Of a stretch of 30,146 nucleotides of DNA, positions 10,501 to 18,944 are shown piece by piece. A model generated the notes under the pieces. The model was not told where the DNA came from. It saw nothing but the letters and a program-made list of their open reading frames with translations, and made no database searches. The position numbers and the translations under genes are program-made. The stretch is taken from NCBI GenBank assembly GCA_030267965.1, contig BRYA01000688.1, positions 1,535 to 31,680 on the forward strand, read 5' to 3'. Positions within the stretch are counted from its first letter, which is position 1. Every line of letters starts with the position of its first letter. The DNA comes from Triparma columacea. Taxonomy: Eukaryota; Sar; Bolidophyceae; Parmales; Triparmaceae.

Positions 10501-10770
10501 TACCAGAACTCAGTAGCCAAGATAATATCAGACAACCCCGAATGCGATCTTAGCTTTGCGCTAAGTGTTTGTCCGACACTTATCGACTATGTAAGCATTG
10601 ACTCGCTTGGCAGCCTTCCTGAAACTAACCGACAACGAGTCTTCGAGCAAAACTTAGACCTGGCGATGGGTAAGAGGAAATCAGCCATGGTAACGAGGAG
10701 GAAGAGAAGAAAGAGGAGGAAGGACGAGGGGGGGGAGGAGGGTGGGGGGAGGGGGGACGACAACGCATAA
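7556..10770 (+). CDS. Multi-pass membrane protein fused to class 3 lipase (paralogue 1)
   Basis: Three exons (7556-7753, 7859-9034, 9184-10770) join through GTGAGG...CAG and GTGAGA...CAG introns to 986 residues. Residues 1-66 are a soluble Ser/Pro-rich N-terminus. Residues about 75-435 contain seven or eight hydrophobic helices (for example GVFIAIVLSSSIAISTFIVS, INIVWSVLILPVMG, FIGSALVFIFHWAAIDHII, TTLFVVMTVSILLIFVYCVI). The loops contain paired cysteines (SSCPLF; GCIDINQGTFTC). The second half is an alpha/beta-hydrolase of the lipase 3 type: VVAFRGSKAGANFLADAKF (oxyanion-side strand), nucleophile elbow ICGHSLGGALAQL (Ser about 785), FGCPGIGN, a candidate Asp at NNTDWVYY (about 843) and candidate His at MDHLFASY (about 893). 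The tail is Lys/Arg-rich. The architecture recalls sn-1-specific diacylglycerol lipase, which has four helices, but here there are more. It is paralogous to the convergent gene at 10805-13843. Confidence 0.82.
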
Positions 10771-10804
10771 GGTAATTGGTAACCACATGAATTATTCCAA
10801 TAGC

Positions 10805-13800
10805 CTAAACAATGTTAACTTCTTTAGCGACGGGAGGTACCTCCACCTTCTTCTTCTTCCCTTTGCGAGTAACAGCTGCCCGCCCTCGCTTTTTCTCCTT
10901 CAACAGCCTTGCATACTCTCCTTCATCCAACTTCCCACTCCCGTCGATGTCGAACTTCTCGAAGAGAATGTCGATCTCCTCTTCCGTGAAGTCCATCCCG
11001 GCATTCTTGAAGGCAATCTTGACCTCTTCCTTATCCAGCAATCCGTCGCCGTCCAAATCGACCGTCCCGAACTCCATGTCTTTCTTGATCTCCTCGCTGA
11101 TATGTTGCATGGATTCGTACTGCATGCCGCAGTAGTTGCAGAGGCCATGTCCGGCGTAGTTCTCGTTCAGCTTGAAGTTTTGGCTCATGGGAATGTCCTC
11201 GGTGTTGAACGGCCGGCTGTCAGGGTCGATGTATTCGGCTATGGTCGGACAGAACTTAATAATGTTCTCCACCTGCGACGCCGCGATTGGATGTTTCTTC
11301 ATAATCGCCGCGATGCTGCGTTGGTAGGATGAGAACGTATGGTCCAAAATGGAGTCCTGGAAGAAGAAATGGGAAAGGCTGGACTCGACGAAGGTGGGGC
11401 GGTAGATTAGGTCTCCCGCCGAATTGATCTTGACCTCAATTCCGGGGTGTTTGAAGAGCCCAAAATGCTTCCCGCTGTAGTAGATGATGTCGGAGTTGTT
11501 GATGATGTTGAAGAGGTTGGGCAGGCGTTGTTCCGTTTCCGCCTTCGCAGCGGCGTTCCCTTGGGCGGGGCAACCGAAGGTGTAAACTATCACGTCTTGG
11601 GGCCGCAGATCGCAAGCAAGAGAGATATCGTATGCCGCGAGGATTGCCGTGGAGGCACCGTAACTGTGACCTGTGACGAGGACCTGCCTCTTGGTTGTGT
11701 CGGACTCCTGGATTTGCTTCACGAGCTCAATAACGCCAGCGGCTACTCCGGCCTTCTTGTGGACCTCGAGGAAGCCTGAGTGGACCTTGGGCTTGTTCCA
11801 CATCCTCGAGAATGGCGTTGCTCCCCTGCTCGGCATGCTGGGGTTGTGAACCTTGGTGATCTTCAGGTCGCTGATGAAGTTGCTAATCTCGATGCTGCCC
11901 CTGAAGGAGCACAGGATCATGGTGTCGGACCAAGCTACGATGGCCCGAGTTCCGTACTTGCGGTTGTCAAAGACTCGGTGGGATTTGAGGCCGAGGTTCG
12001 ACTTGGCGAGCTCGACGGAGTAGGTCCAACCAACGTAGTCTTCCTCGGAAAGTTCGGTTTGATTCTTCTCCTTCTTTTCGTTAATGGCCTCCTTTTTCTC
12101 CTGGAGGCTCGCCTCGCCGCTGATGCTGGTCCTAATGGTTCCGACCAGCGTTCCTAGCATCCCCGTCGTCTCGACCTCGTCCGTGAATATATCGATGGGC
12201 ATCTTTGCATAAATGAGCTTCGCCCAGAACATCGCTATCAGCATCACGTCGAACTGGAACACGGGCTGCTCCGCGAGGGTCGTGAACGGCCCGAACTTCA
12301 CCGGGTGGGCCTTCCACTGAGAAACCGAGGCCCCATGGTGGTGGAAGGTAGGACTGCTAAGCATGTGCGTCCAAAAGTCGTCGTTCTTAACGATGACGGT
12401 TTCGCCCCCTTTCCAGAGGAACTGCTGGAGGTGCGTCTGGGGCATCCTGAACTCCTCCTTCTTCGTGAGGGCTGGTATGATGGGTGTGTAGAGGTAGTTC
12501 CGGCTGAAGCACCACGTCGTGATGAGGACGGCCAGCTCCGGGGTTTGGAGGAGGCCCATTAGAACTCCGTTGCAGCCATTAAATTCTTTGGCCAGGGTCA
12601 CCACAGTGTCGATGTATATGCAAGTGTACACCAAGGATGTCTGCCAAATGTACAGCCTCAGCGAAATGTTGAGGTCCCTGTGCTCAAAGTAAGGCAGATC
12701 TGACAGCCGCTTAAAGGCGATTAGCACGAGGACGATGAACCACACGTAAAGGAGGGAGCTGGTGATGTAGATGCCGTCGCTGACCTGGAAGTTTCCCTTG
12801 GTGTAAGACGCGAAAGCAGTGCAGACGTAGGGCCTGCCCGAGTTTATGTCGTCGCAGGCCTGGAGCCTCACTGAGTCAACGCTGTAGGCGTTGTTGTTGA
12901 TGAAAATTTGAAACTGTTCGACGTAGTTCAGAGTGCAGTTGGCCGCGACGAGCAGCAACGAGGGGAGGAAGGGGAGCCAGCCCCAGATTCCGGGCCTTTC
13001 CGTCACTAGGAAGCCTGGACATTTTGCGCACACGGTGTGTTGGATGACGACCATGTGGAAGAAGAAGATGAGGAGGTTCCCTACGAAGGTCTGTATCATA
13101 GTCACGTAAATGAGCGGGTTGGTGAAGAGAGGACAGTCCTCGGTGAGTACGATGGCACTTCCGATGAGTATGAGGATGATGTAGGCGCTGAAGGTCAGGG
13201 AGATCATTAGCGTGCCCTTGACGGTGGCCTTCTGTCGAACATCGAGGCTGGAGAACACCTTGGCAAGATTGTAAGTCACCCGACGGCTGCTGTCTGCAAT
13301 GATGATAAACATCAAGCCAGTGATGACAATGTTGACGATAGCCAAGTCCCGAGAGTTTGAGATCATCTGGTCGTCAGGCGAGTCCTTAATGATGACGATA
13401 ACGACCACGAAGAGCACAATGAATGAAATCACACCGAAGAAAGTGAGAACAAAACACATGCGCATAGCGTGATCTGACATGTAGTCGTAACGGAAGCTGT
13501 GGGTTGTGTAAAAAGAAGGGTGAAAGAAGGGTGATAAGAAGGGTGAAAGAAGGGTGAATAAGACGAAGGAAAACACGGAAGGGGTCAGAAATCCTCACAT
13601 GATCTCTCCCTCTTTACGAAACTGGTCCTCATGAATCATTGTGTTGTCATCTGTTTGATTTCTTCTTGTTTTAAGTATCCCCTCCTGACCATCGAAAGTT
13701 GGATTTTGATTTTCTCCCTCATTTGAACGATTCGATTGATTTTGTTGGTCTGATGAGATACCTCTGATATCATCAAATGTTGTCTCATCTTCTCCTTCAG

Positions 13801-13843
13801 CACGTGCTCTTTTCCAGGTCAGATAATTGATTAAAGAGCTCAT
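10805..13843 (-). CDS. Multi-pass membrane protein fused to class 3 lipase with EF-hands (paralogue 2)
   Basis: Two minus-strand exons, 13843-13599 and 13496-10805, join by a GTGAGG...CAG intron to 978 residues. The splice gives GEIIFRYDYM, aligning with VIPFRYEFM in paralogue 1. Exon 1 encodes a polar Asn/Gln/Glu-rich N-terminus. About seven to eight membrane helices follow, and shared landmarks with paralogue 1 include EDCPLF versus SSCPLF, RDLNISLRLYI versus RSLNVSLRLYI and SRNYLYTPI versus SRVYLFTPI. The lipase core shows CSFRGSIEISNFISDLK, VTGHSYGASTAIL (Ser about 693), FGCPAQGN, NNSDIIYYSGKHFG and LDHTFSSYQRS. After the lipase there is a CNYCGM motif and two canonical EF-hand loops (DLDGDGLLDKEE about 895-906; DIDGSGKLDEGE about 931-942), then a basic tail. 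The loops imply direct Ca2+ control of the enzyme. The frame can be read upstream of 13496 only from a GTG, so the spliced start at 13843 is preferred. Confidence 0.85.
13514..13557. repeat. Short imperfect tandem repeat in intron of lipase paralogue 2
   Basis: The plus strand shows four near-copies of gaagggtgaaa/gaagggtgata in a row within the intron 13497-13598. On the transcribed strand this is the pyrimidine-rich tract upstream of the CAG acceptor. Confidence 0.7.
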
Positions 13844-13920
13844 CTAATTTTGGGATTTTTGGGTTGAGGAGAAAATCCTGGTCTTATTGGCCTTACTCCA
13901 AACATGCTTTTCTTTGCCAT

Positions 13921-13956
13921 TCTTGGCCTTTTTCTTGGCCTTTTTCTTGGCCTTTC
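13921..13956. repeat. 12-bp tandem repeat (tcttggcctttt), three copies
   Basis: The unit tcttggcctttt begins at 13921, 13933 and 13945 with exact 12-bp spacing, followed by a degenerate copy. It lies about 80-115 bp upstream of the lipase paralogue 2 ATG. Confidence 0.85.
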
Positions 13957-14040
13957 TTTGGACTGCCTTTCGACAAATTATTGAGGGACGTTGAGTTCAT
14001 CGATCGGTTCCACTTGTTTCAGTGTTGACAACCAAATATG

Positions 14041-14104
14041 CAATTTATCTTTGGCAATTTATCTTTGGCAATTTATCTTTGGCAATTTATCTTTTGGCAA
14101 TTTA
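14041..14104. repeat. 14-bp tandem repeat (caatttatctttgg), about 4.5 copies
   Basis: The unit caatttatctttgg starts at 14041, 14055, 14069 and 14083, then again at 14098 after one inserted base. The copies are nearly identical, which suggests recent expansion. It is intergenic. Confidence 0.9.
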
Positions 14105-14176
14105 TTTAGCAACAATTAGCAAAGCCGCGCCCGCGCGTACTTTTTTTTTATCACACAACTCTCAACTCATCAACCC

Positions 14177-16228
14177 TCAATTCCAACCTCCCTTCCTTTC
14201 CCCCGTGATCTCATAGCAGTGTTCCAGCTGCGCCCTTAGCGGTAGCAGTATCTTCCCCTTAATTTTCCCCATCCTGTCCCCCCCGTCCTCCTTCAATTTC
14301 TTGATTTGTCCAACAACCATCTCGTGTTCCTTCTTGATTTTTTCCCTCAGCCTGTCGAGGCCCGGGTCCCTCTCCCCCCTAATCTCCCCCCTCCTAACCA
14401 GCGTAAACAGCAGCCTCAGGCTCCCCTTAACTCTCTTGACGCACTTCTCGTAGTTCACCTTGAAGGCCCTGTGCCCGTCCCCCTCAAGGTGGAGCTGAAT
14501 ATTATCCGCCCTAACCTCCCCGTTCCTGCTCTCTTCGAAGCTCTTGTTTAGCCTCCCTCCGATCCCCTTGGCCATCTTGCTGTTCGGGAACTCCACCTGC
14601 CTCCCCTTCCCCCCCCCCTCCTCCCTGACCTCCCTCCAGAAGATCCCCTCATCGACCACCTTCACCCCCTCCCCGTTTTCCCCCTCCCCTGCCCCCCCCT
14701 TATATACCCCCTCGTCCCTAATGACCATCTGCTTAACGTCCCCCATCCCAACTCCCCTAACCTTCCTCTCCTCCGCAATCGCTACTAGTTCCTCCACCTC
14801 TTCCATTGCCCCTCCTTCCTCCCACCCTCCCCCCTCCCCCCCCTCTCCCCCCTCCGCCTCCTTAACCACAGCCCTGCTTGTCTTGTTGATCCCCTTCATA
14901 ATACCCTCCCCCTCACCCTCCCCCCCCTCCGCCCCTAGCCACGTCCCCCTCTGTCCTAATGGTCTCTCAACCTCCAAGCTCCTCGTCAAATCAAACTCAT
15001 CCTTCCTCCCTCCAATCCTCCCTCCCTCAACCTTCCTCCTTCCCCCCATCTCTGTCCTTCCCCCATCCTCCTCCTCTAACTCACCCTCGTATCGTGAGAA
15101 CATCTCATCCCCACCCTCACCCCCCTCTTCACCCCTGAATATCTTGCTCCTAAAATAGTTGACCCAGAAATCCTCTTCCCCTACCTCCCCCGTAATAACC
15201 TTATCCTCATAAGCCCTCAGCACCTGCGGGTGCAGTACGAATATCTCGAACATCATATCCTTGCTAAGCACAACCGGTTTCCCTTCCTTCATAACCAGTC
15301 CCTTTCCTTTAACCGTCCATTTTTTCGTCGCCCCTCTTAGTTTCCCTCTCTCTAATGTTATAGCCTCAGCTTGACCGTCCCAGAAGCTAGACTCGTCTAC
15401 TACACCTGTACCTACTAACTCGTCGTAGTGGGCTTTTAGATCAGGGTCGTTTGCTAGGAGGGATGCGCGGGTTGACGCTATCTCGTGGGACTCGATTATA
15501 CTAATGGCTTTGTTTGACCTCTTCCTTTTCTTCTTAGACCCGGAAACTGGGGCTGAACCGGGAGCTGATGATCCCCACGTTGTTTTGCTAGCGCTAGAGG
15601 CTGATGGTCCCCCACCGGAGGAGTCGTCTTTATTGGGAATGTCTTTCTTCCCCTTTCCTCCTCCTTGTGTTTGTGGTGTGTTGTTAGGGCTGGACTTGCC
15701 GCCCTTCTTTATGCCCTTGTTTATACCCTCCTTCACGGCCTCTAGATCACCGCGGGTCTCAAGCACGAACATTATCCACTTGGAGGTGGAGGTGAGCTGG
15801 ATCCTCATCATGTGTTTCTAAGGGTGGAAAGGGAGTGAGAGGGTGGGGTGTGAAGGAGTAGTGTAAGGAGTAGGAGGAGTTTAGTTTGGGTGGGGTGTGA
15901 AGGAGTTTAGTTTGGTATGAATAAAGTGAATAAAGTGAATAAAGCGCTGTCGCTTCACTCCTCTCTCTCTCTCTCTCTCTCATGTCTCTCATGTCTCCTC
16001 CCATTTTCTCACCTTGTCAGTCTCCTTTGAGTACTGGTGGCCTGCTATTTCTGTCATCTTGATTGTGATTGGGTCCGCTGTATTAGTCGTGTCGACCGAG
16101 CTTGCTGGTGTGAAGTTAATGACGTCCTCACCCTCCAAAGTTGAGGGGTAGATGGTGAGGAGTAGGGTACCTGGGATTGAGGTCTTTCCTACTTTGTTAC
16201 GGACTGAGAATGCTGTTGATGAGGACAT
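14177..16228 (-). CDS. GTF2H1: TFIIH core subunit p62 / Tfb1 (PH-like and BSD domains)
   Basis: p62/Tfb1 is a structural core subunit of TFIIH, acting in RNA polymerase II initiation and nucleotide excision repair. Two exons, 16228-16013 and 15817-14177, join by a GTGAGA...TAG intron (16012-15818) to 618 residues. The N-terminal PH-like domain spans the splice (GTLLLTIYP ... ITIKMTEIAG ... WIMFVLETRGDLEAVKEGI). Two BSD domains follow at about 179-234 (LKAHYDELVGTGVVDESSFW) and 253-300 (LHPQVLRAYEDKVITGEVGE, then FWVNYFRSKIFR); the paired FW and FRSK residues are hallmarks. Then comes a long Gly/Glu-rich, family-atypical insertion (about 300-450), and finally the helical C-terminus with LRLLFTLVRRGEI. 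The start at 16228 gives a short Ser-rich lead into the PH strand; upstream frame lacks similarity. The divergent neighbour is a kinesin 453 bp away. Confidence 0.83.
15843..15981. repeat. Repeats in the p62 intron: duplicated GA-rich segment, 10-bp unit and (CT)n
   Basis: Within the intron, the phrase gggtggggtgtgaaggag occurs twice (near 15843 and 15890), and the unit ataaagtga is repeated about three times (15919-15945). A dinucleotide run of about 11 CT units follows at 15959-15981. On the transcribed strand the first part is the pyrimidine tract of the acceptor. Confidence 0.8.
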
Positions 16229-16681
16229 TTTGTATTGTTGATAGTTGTGATGGAGTATAGTTGTATTTGGTAGCGTATAGTTGTATTTGTGTGAGCAAAT
16301 TGTGAGCAAACAAAAATGGGAAGAGAGTCGAGGACCCTGTCAAATCCTTCTAAATTGACGCTTGTGTTGTTTTGGGTTGTTTGTGTGTTGCTTTTGTGTA
16401 TTTTTTGTGATATTTAGTCAATAAAAACTTGAGAAATGTGTCAAATTGAGAATAAAATGGGGGAATAAGATATGGGCACAATTGGACCACTTTGGGAAGG
16501 CTTGGAACTAGCTGTTTGTCTTCCAAATCAATCAACTTCTTTTCAATCAACGTTTACGGTATTTTTACGCTACGAACACATTTGAATCATTAATTCCTAC
16601 TCAATTAACTCCATTTCAGTTCTGATTACGTCATTGAAAGGCTAATTTATCCAGTCCCAAAATTCTCTTCCTCGATTCACA
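16229..16681. promoter_or_regulatory. Divergent promoter region of p62 and kinesin genes
   Basis: A 453 bp A+T-rich spacer between two divergent starts. It holds no supported gene. Near 16240-16290 the phrase tagttgtatttg is duplicated. No clear TATA box near either start was identified. Confidence 0.35.
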
Positions 16682-18622
16682 ATGCCATCTGTCACATTTT
16701 CAAGCTGTTTACGCATAAGGCCACTCAAACAAACTGAAATTGATGATGGTGAACGTGAAACTATCATGTACGACCCTTCTAATCCAAATACAGTTCACGT
16801 AGAAACAAATACAACAACAACAACAACAAGGTCCTCAAGTGGAGGATCTGATACACCACACATCTTCCACTACGACAACGTGCTCTCCACCTCCTCCACA
16901 CAGTCCTCTGTTTACTCCACAATTGGTTCCCCCATTGTTGCCAACGCACTCTCCCCCACCCCTTCCAACTCAGTCCTCTTCTCCTTTGGGGTCTCAAACT
17001 CTGGTAAAACATACACTCTGATGGGACCCTCCTCCACTCCCACCGTAGCATCTTCCCCTGACTCACGTGGTTTAATACCTCGAGTTGTCGAGGGTCTCTT
17101 CTCCGGCACTTCCTCCCTCTCCTTGACCCTCTCCGTCCTCGAGGTGTACAACGATCAGATCTACGATCTCCTCCCTTCCCCCAGCTCCGCCCTTCCCCAG
17201 CCTTCCACCCCCGCCCCCTCCACCCCTTCAAGGAGGTCTTCCTCCCTCCCTCCCCCCCCCCCAAAGTCCCTGAAAATCCACCAGGACAAAGGGGGCTTCT
17301 ACGTTCACAACCTCTCCGCAGCGACCTTCACCGAACCCACCGACGCCCTAAAGTCCCTAGAGGCTGCCATGGGAAACAACACAACGTCAGCCACGAAGAT
17401 GAATTCCGGAAGCAGCAGAGGTCACACCGTAGTAATACTCTCCCCCTCTTACCCCCCCAACTGTGGGGTCGACGATGAGCCCGGCAGGCAGGCTGGTCAG
17501 ATAATGCTGGTAGACATGGCCGGTCTTGAGAGGACGAAGAAGTCCAGCGTGTTCGGTAAAAGCATGAGGGAGAGCAGCTCGATAAACCAGTCCATCTCAA
17601 ACGTAACAAGCGTACTCAAGGCGCTCAAACACAACAACAAACGGAACAACAAGGAAGGAAAGGGGAGTAAGAGGATCGTACCATGGAGGGAGTCTAAACT
17701 AACCATGCTCCTACAACCGGTGCTCGAACCGGGTGAGGGTGACACTACCGTAACGATGCTCGTAAGCGCTTATGCGGGGGGTAAAGACTTGGCTGAGAAG
17801 GTCGGGTTAATGAAGGAGGTTGAGAGCCTTAGGGGGATCAAGATTAAGGGGGAGAAAACTACGGGTAGGGGAGGTATCGTTAGCAGGGTATGGGGAAGGA
17901 GACAGGAGAGGGAAGGGAAGGAACAGGAACAGGAGCAAGAGGGAGGGGAGAAGAAGGGAGGGGGAGAAGAGGGGGGGGATAAAACGAAGAAGGACGACAA
18001 GAAGGAGAAGGAGGGACAGGGGACGGGGACACCAAAGGCAAACACGACGAAGGTTAGGAGGTCGGTAAACTCACCGGCGGCGGCGGCGATGAAGAAAAGG
18101 ACGGGATTCGTGGACGCAAAGACTGCCAGGGAAATCACTGAACTCAGGAACATGGTGACTGAGAGGGAAGGGGAAATCGAGGGACTTAAAAGTAGGGAGG
18201 GAGAGTGGGGAAACGAAAGAGCGGCAATGATCAAGGAGAGGAACGAACTAAGAAGGGAGAGAGACTCTGCTCTAGCCGAGGCTGCTCGGCTTCGTAAGGA
18301 GGTCGTTTCCTTGAATAAAGACCTCAAGGCGGAGAGGGGAATCAACGACCCGATGGAAGACAAGGCGGCGCGGGAAGCTCGACTGAAGAAACAGTCACTA
18401 TTAGGGTCACCACTAAAAGATCACATGAACGCGGTTATCAACTCGACTGCACTTAAAGACAATAATGGGAGAGCGGGGTTTAAGGGACTTAAGGGATTCA
18501 AACTTTCTGTACCTACAACTGTACCGAAAAAACCACCGAAAAGGGAAAGGGAAGATGAGGAGGGGGGGGAAAGGAGGAAAATATATAAAGAGGGGGAAGA
18601 TGAATGGGTTAACTGCATGTAG
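16682..18622 (+). CDS. Kinesin motor protein, kinesin-6 (KIF20/KIF23)-like
   Basis: A single-exon gene of 646 residues with an N-terminal kinesin motor (about 4-385) and a C-terminal coiled coil (about 480-560), plus basic unstructured ends. Motor landmarks are CLRIRPL (strand 1), the P-loop FGVSNSGKTYTLMG (103-110; GVxNSGKT is typical of kinesin-6), VLEVYNDQIYDLLP, switch I NSGSSRGH (241-248), switch II VDMAGLERTKK and VPWRESKLTMLL. A Pro/Ser-rich insertion at about 163-196 sits where kinesin-6 members carry long loop-6 inserts. Switch residues deviate from the common SSRSH and DLAGSE (Ser to Gly and Ser to Leu). After the motor there is a Glu/Lys/Gly-rich linker. Kinesin-6 motors act at the spindle midzone in cytokinesis; I infer that role only from class. 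The ATG at 16682 follows an AT-rich leader. Confidence 0.82.
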   Translation: MPSVTFSSCLRIRPLKQTEIDDGERETIMYDPSNPNTVHVETNTTTTTTRSSSGGSDTPHIFHYDNVLSTSSTQSSVYSTIGSPIVANALSPTPSNSVLFSFGVSNSGKTYTLMGPSSTPTVASSPDSRGLIPRVVEGLFSGTSSLSLTLSVLEVYNDQIYDLLPSPSSALPQPSTPAPSTPSRRSSSLPPPPPKSLKIHQDKGGFYVHNLSAATFTEPTDALKSLEAAMGNNTTSATKMNSGSSRGHTVVILSPSYPPNCGVDDEPGRQAGQIMLVDMAGLERTKKSSVFGKSMRESSSINQSISNVTSVLKALKHNNKRNNKEGKGSKRIVPWRESKLTMLLQPVLEPGEGDTTVTMLVSAYAGGKDLAEKVGLMKEVESLRGIKIKGEKTTGRGGIVSRVWGRRQEREGKEQEQEQEGGEKKGGGEEGGDKTKKDDKKEKEGQGTGTPKANTTKVRRSVNSPAAAAMKKRTGFVDAKTAREITELRNMVTEREGEIEGLKSREGEWGNERAAMIKERNELRRERDSALAEAARLRKEVVSLNKDLKAERGINDPMEDKAAREARLKKQSLLGSPLKDHMNAVINSTALKDNNGRAGFKGLKGFKLSVPTTVPKKPPKREREDEEGGERRKIYKEGEDEWVNCM

Positions 18623-18944
18623 AAAAGGGGGAGGGGAGGGAAGGGAAGACACTGTGTGGGAAACCGTAACACGGTGATTTTTTTCGAACTACCTATTCTT
18701 TTTTCTCATGCTCATGTGTGAGTAACTTTCTATTTCTTCCACTCTCCTTGGATCCTTGCACCTTCTCCCGGTGTTCCTGTTCTAGCAGTTCCATCATTTT
18801 CCTTTACCCTTTACCTAACACCGTGCGCCACGCGTTCCCTAGAGTAACCCCTGCACCCCGCCACCCCCCTCCCGTTTCTCCCTCTCCTTCGCCACCCCCC
18901 TCCCTCCTTTCCCCCCCCCCACCTCCTCCTCCTCGCCTTATCCA
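18623..18944. promoter_or_regulatory. Intergenic region with pyrimidine-rich leader before the PH-domain gene
   Basis: 322 bp between two genes on the same strand. No gene is supported. From about 18830 to the ATG at 18945 the plus strand is almost pure pyrimidine with runs of C, like a 5' leader or initiator region seen before other genes here. Confidence 0.35.

Larger units (their letters stand above)
13844..14176. other. Intergenic region upstream of lipase paralogue 2, with two tandem repeats
   Basis: This 333 bp spacer lies between the start of the lipase gene (minus, 13843) and the stop of the TFIIH p62 gene (minus, 14177). It is A+T-richer than its surroundings and holds no credible gene; open frames across it are made of repeat translation. 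It contains a 12-bp repeat (13921-13956) and a 14-bp repeat (14041-14104), and must hold the lipase promoter and the p62 3' end. Confidence 0.5.

Noticed and set aside
13497..13576. Start of lipase paralogue 2 at a GTG within the upstream repeat
   Set aside because: The region is a pyrimidine-rich repeat ending in CAG; splicing to the 13843-13599 exon gives an alignment with the other paralogue.
14544..15158. Long plus-strand open frame rich in Ser/Pro
   Set aside because: It is the antisense shadow of the Gly/Glu-rich part of the p62 gene and has no domain.
16779..17264. Minus-strand open frame inside the kinesin gene
   Set aside because: Arg/Gly-rich shadow of the motor coding sequence on the other strand.
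17770..18363. Minus-strand Ser/Leu/Pro-rich frame with hydrophobic stretches
   Set aside because: Antisense of the Glu/Lys/Arg-rich kinesin tail; hydrophobicity comes from complementarity to charged codons.
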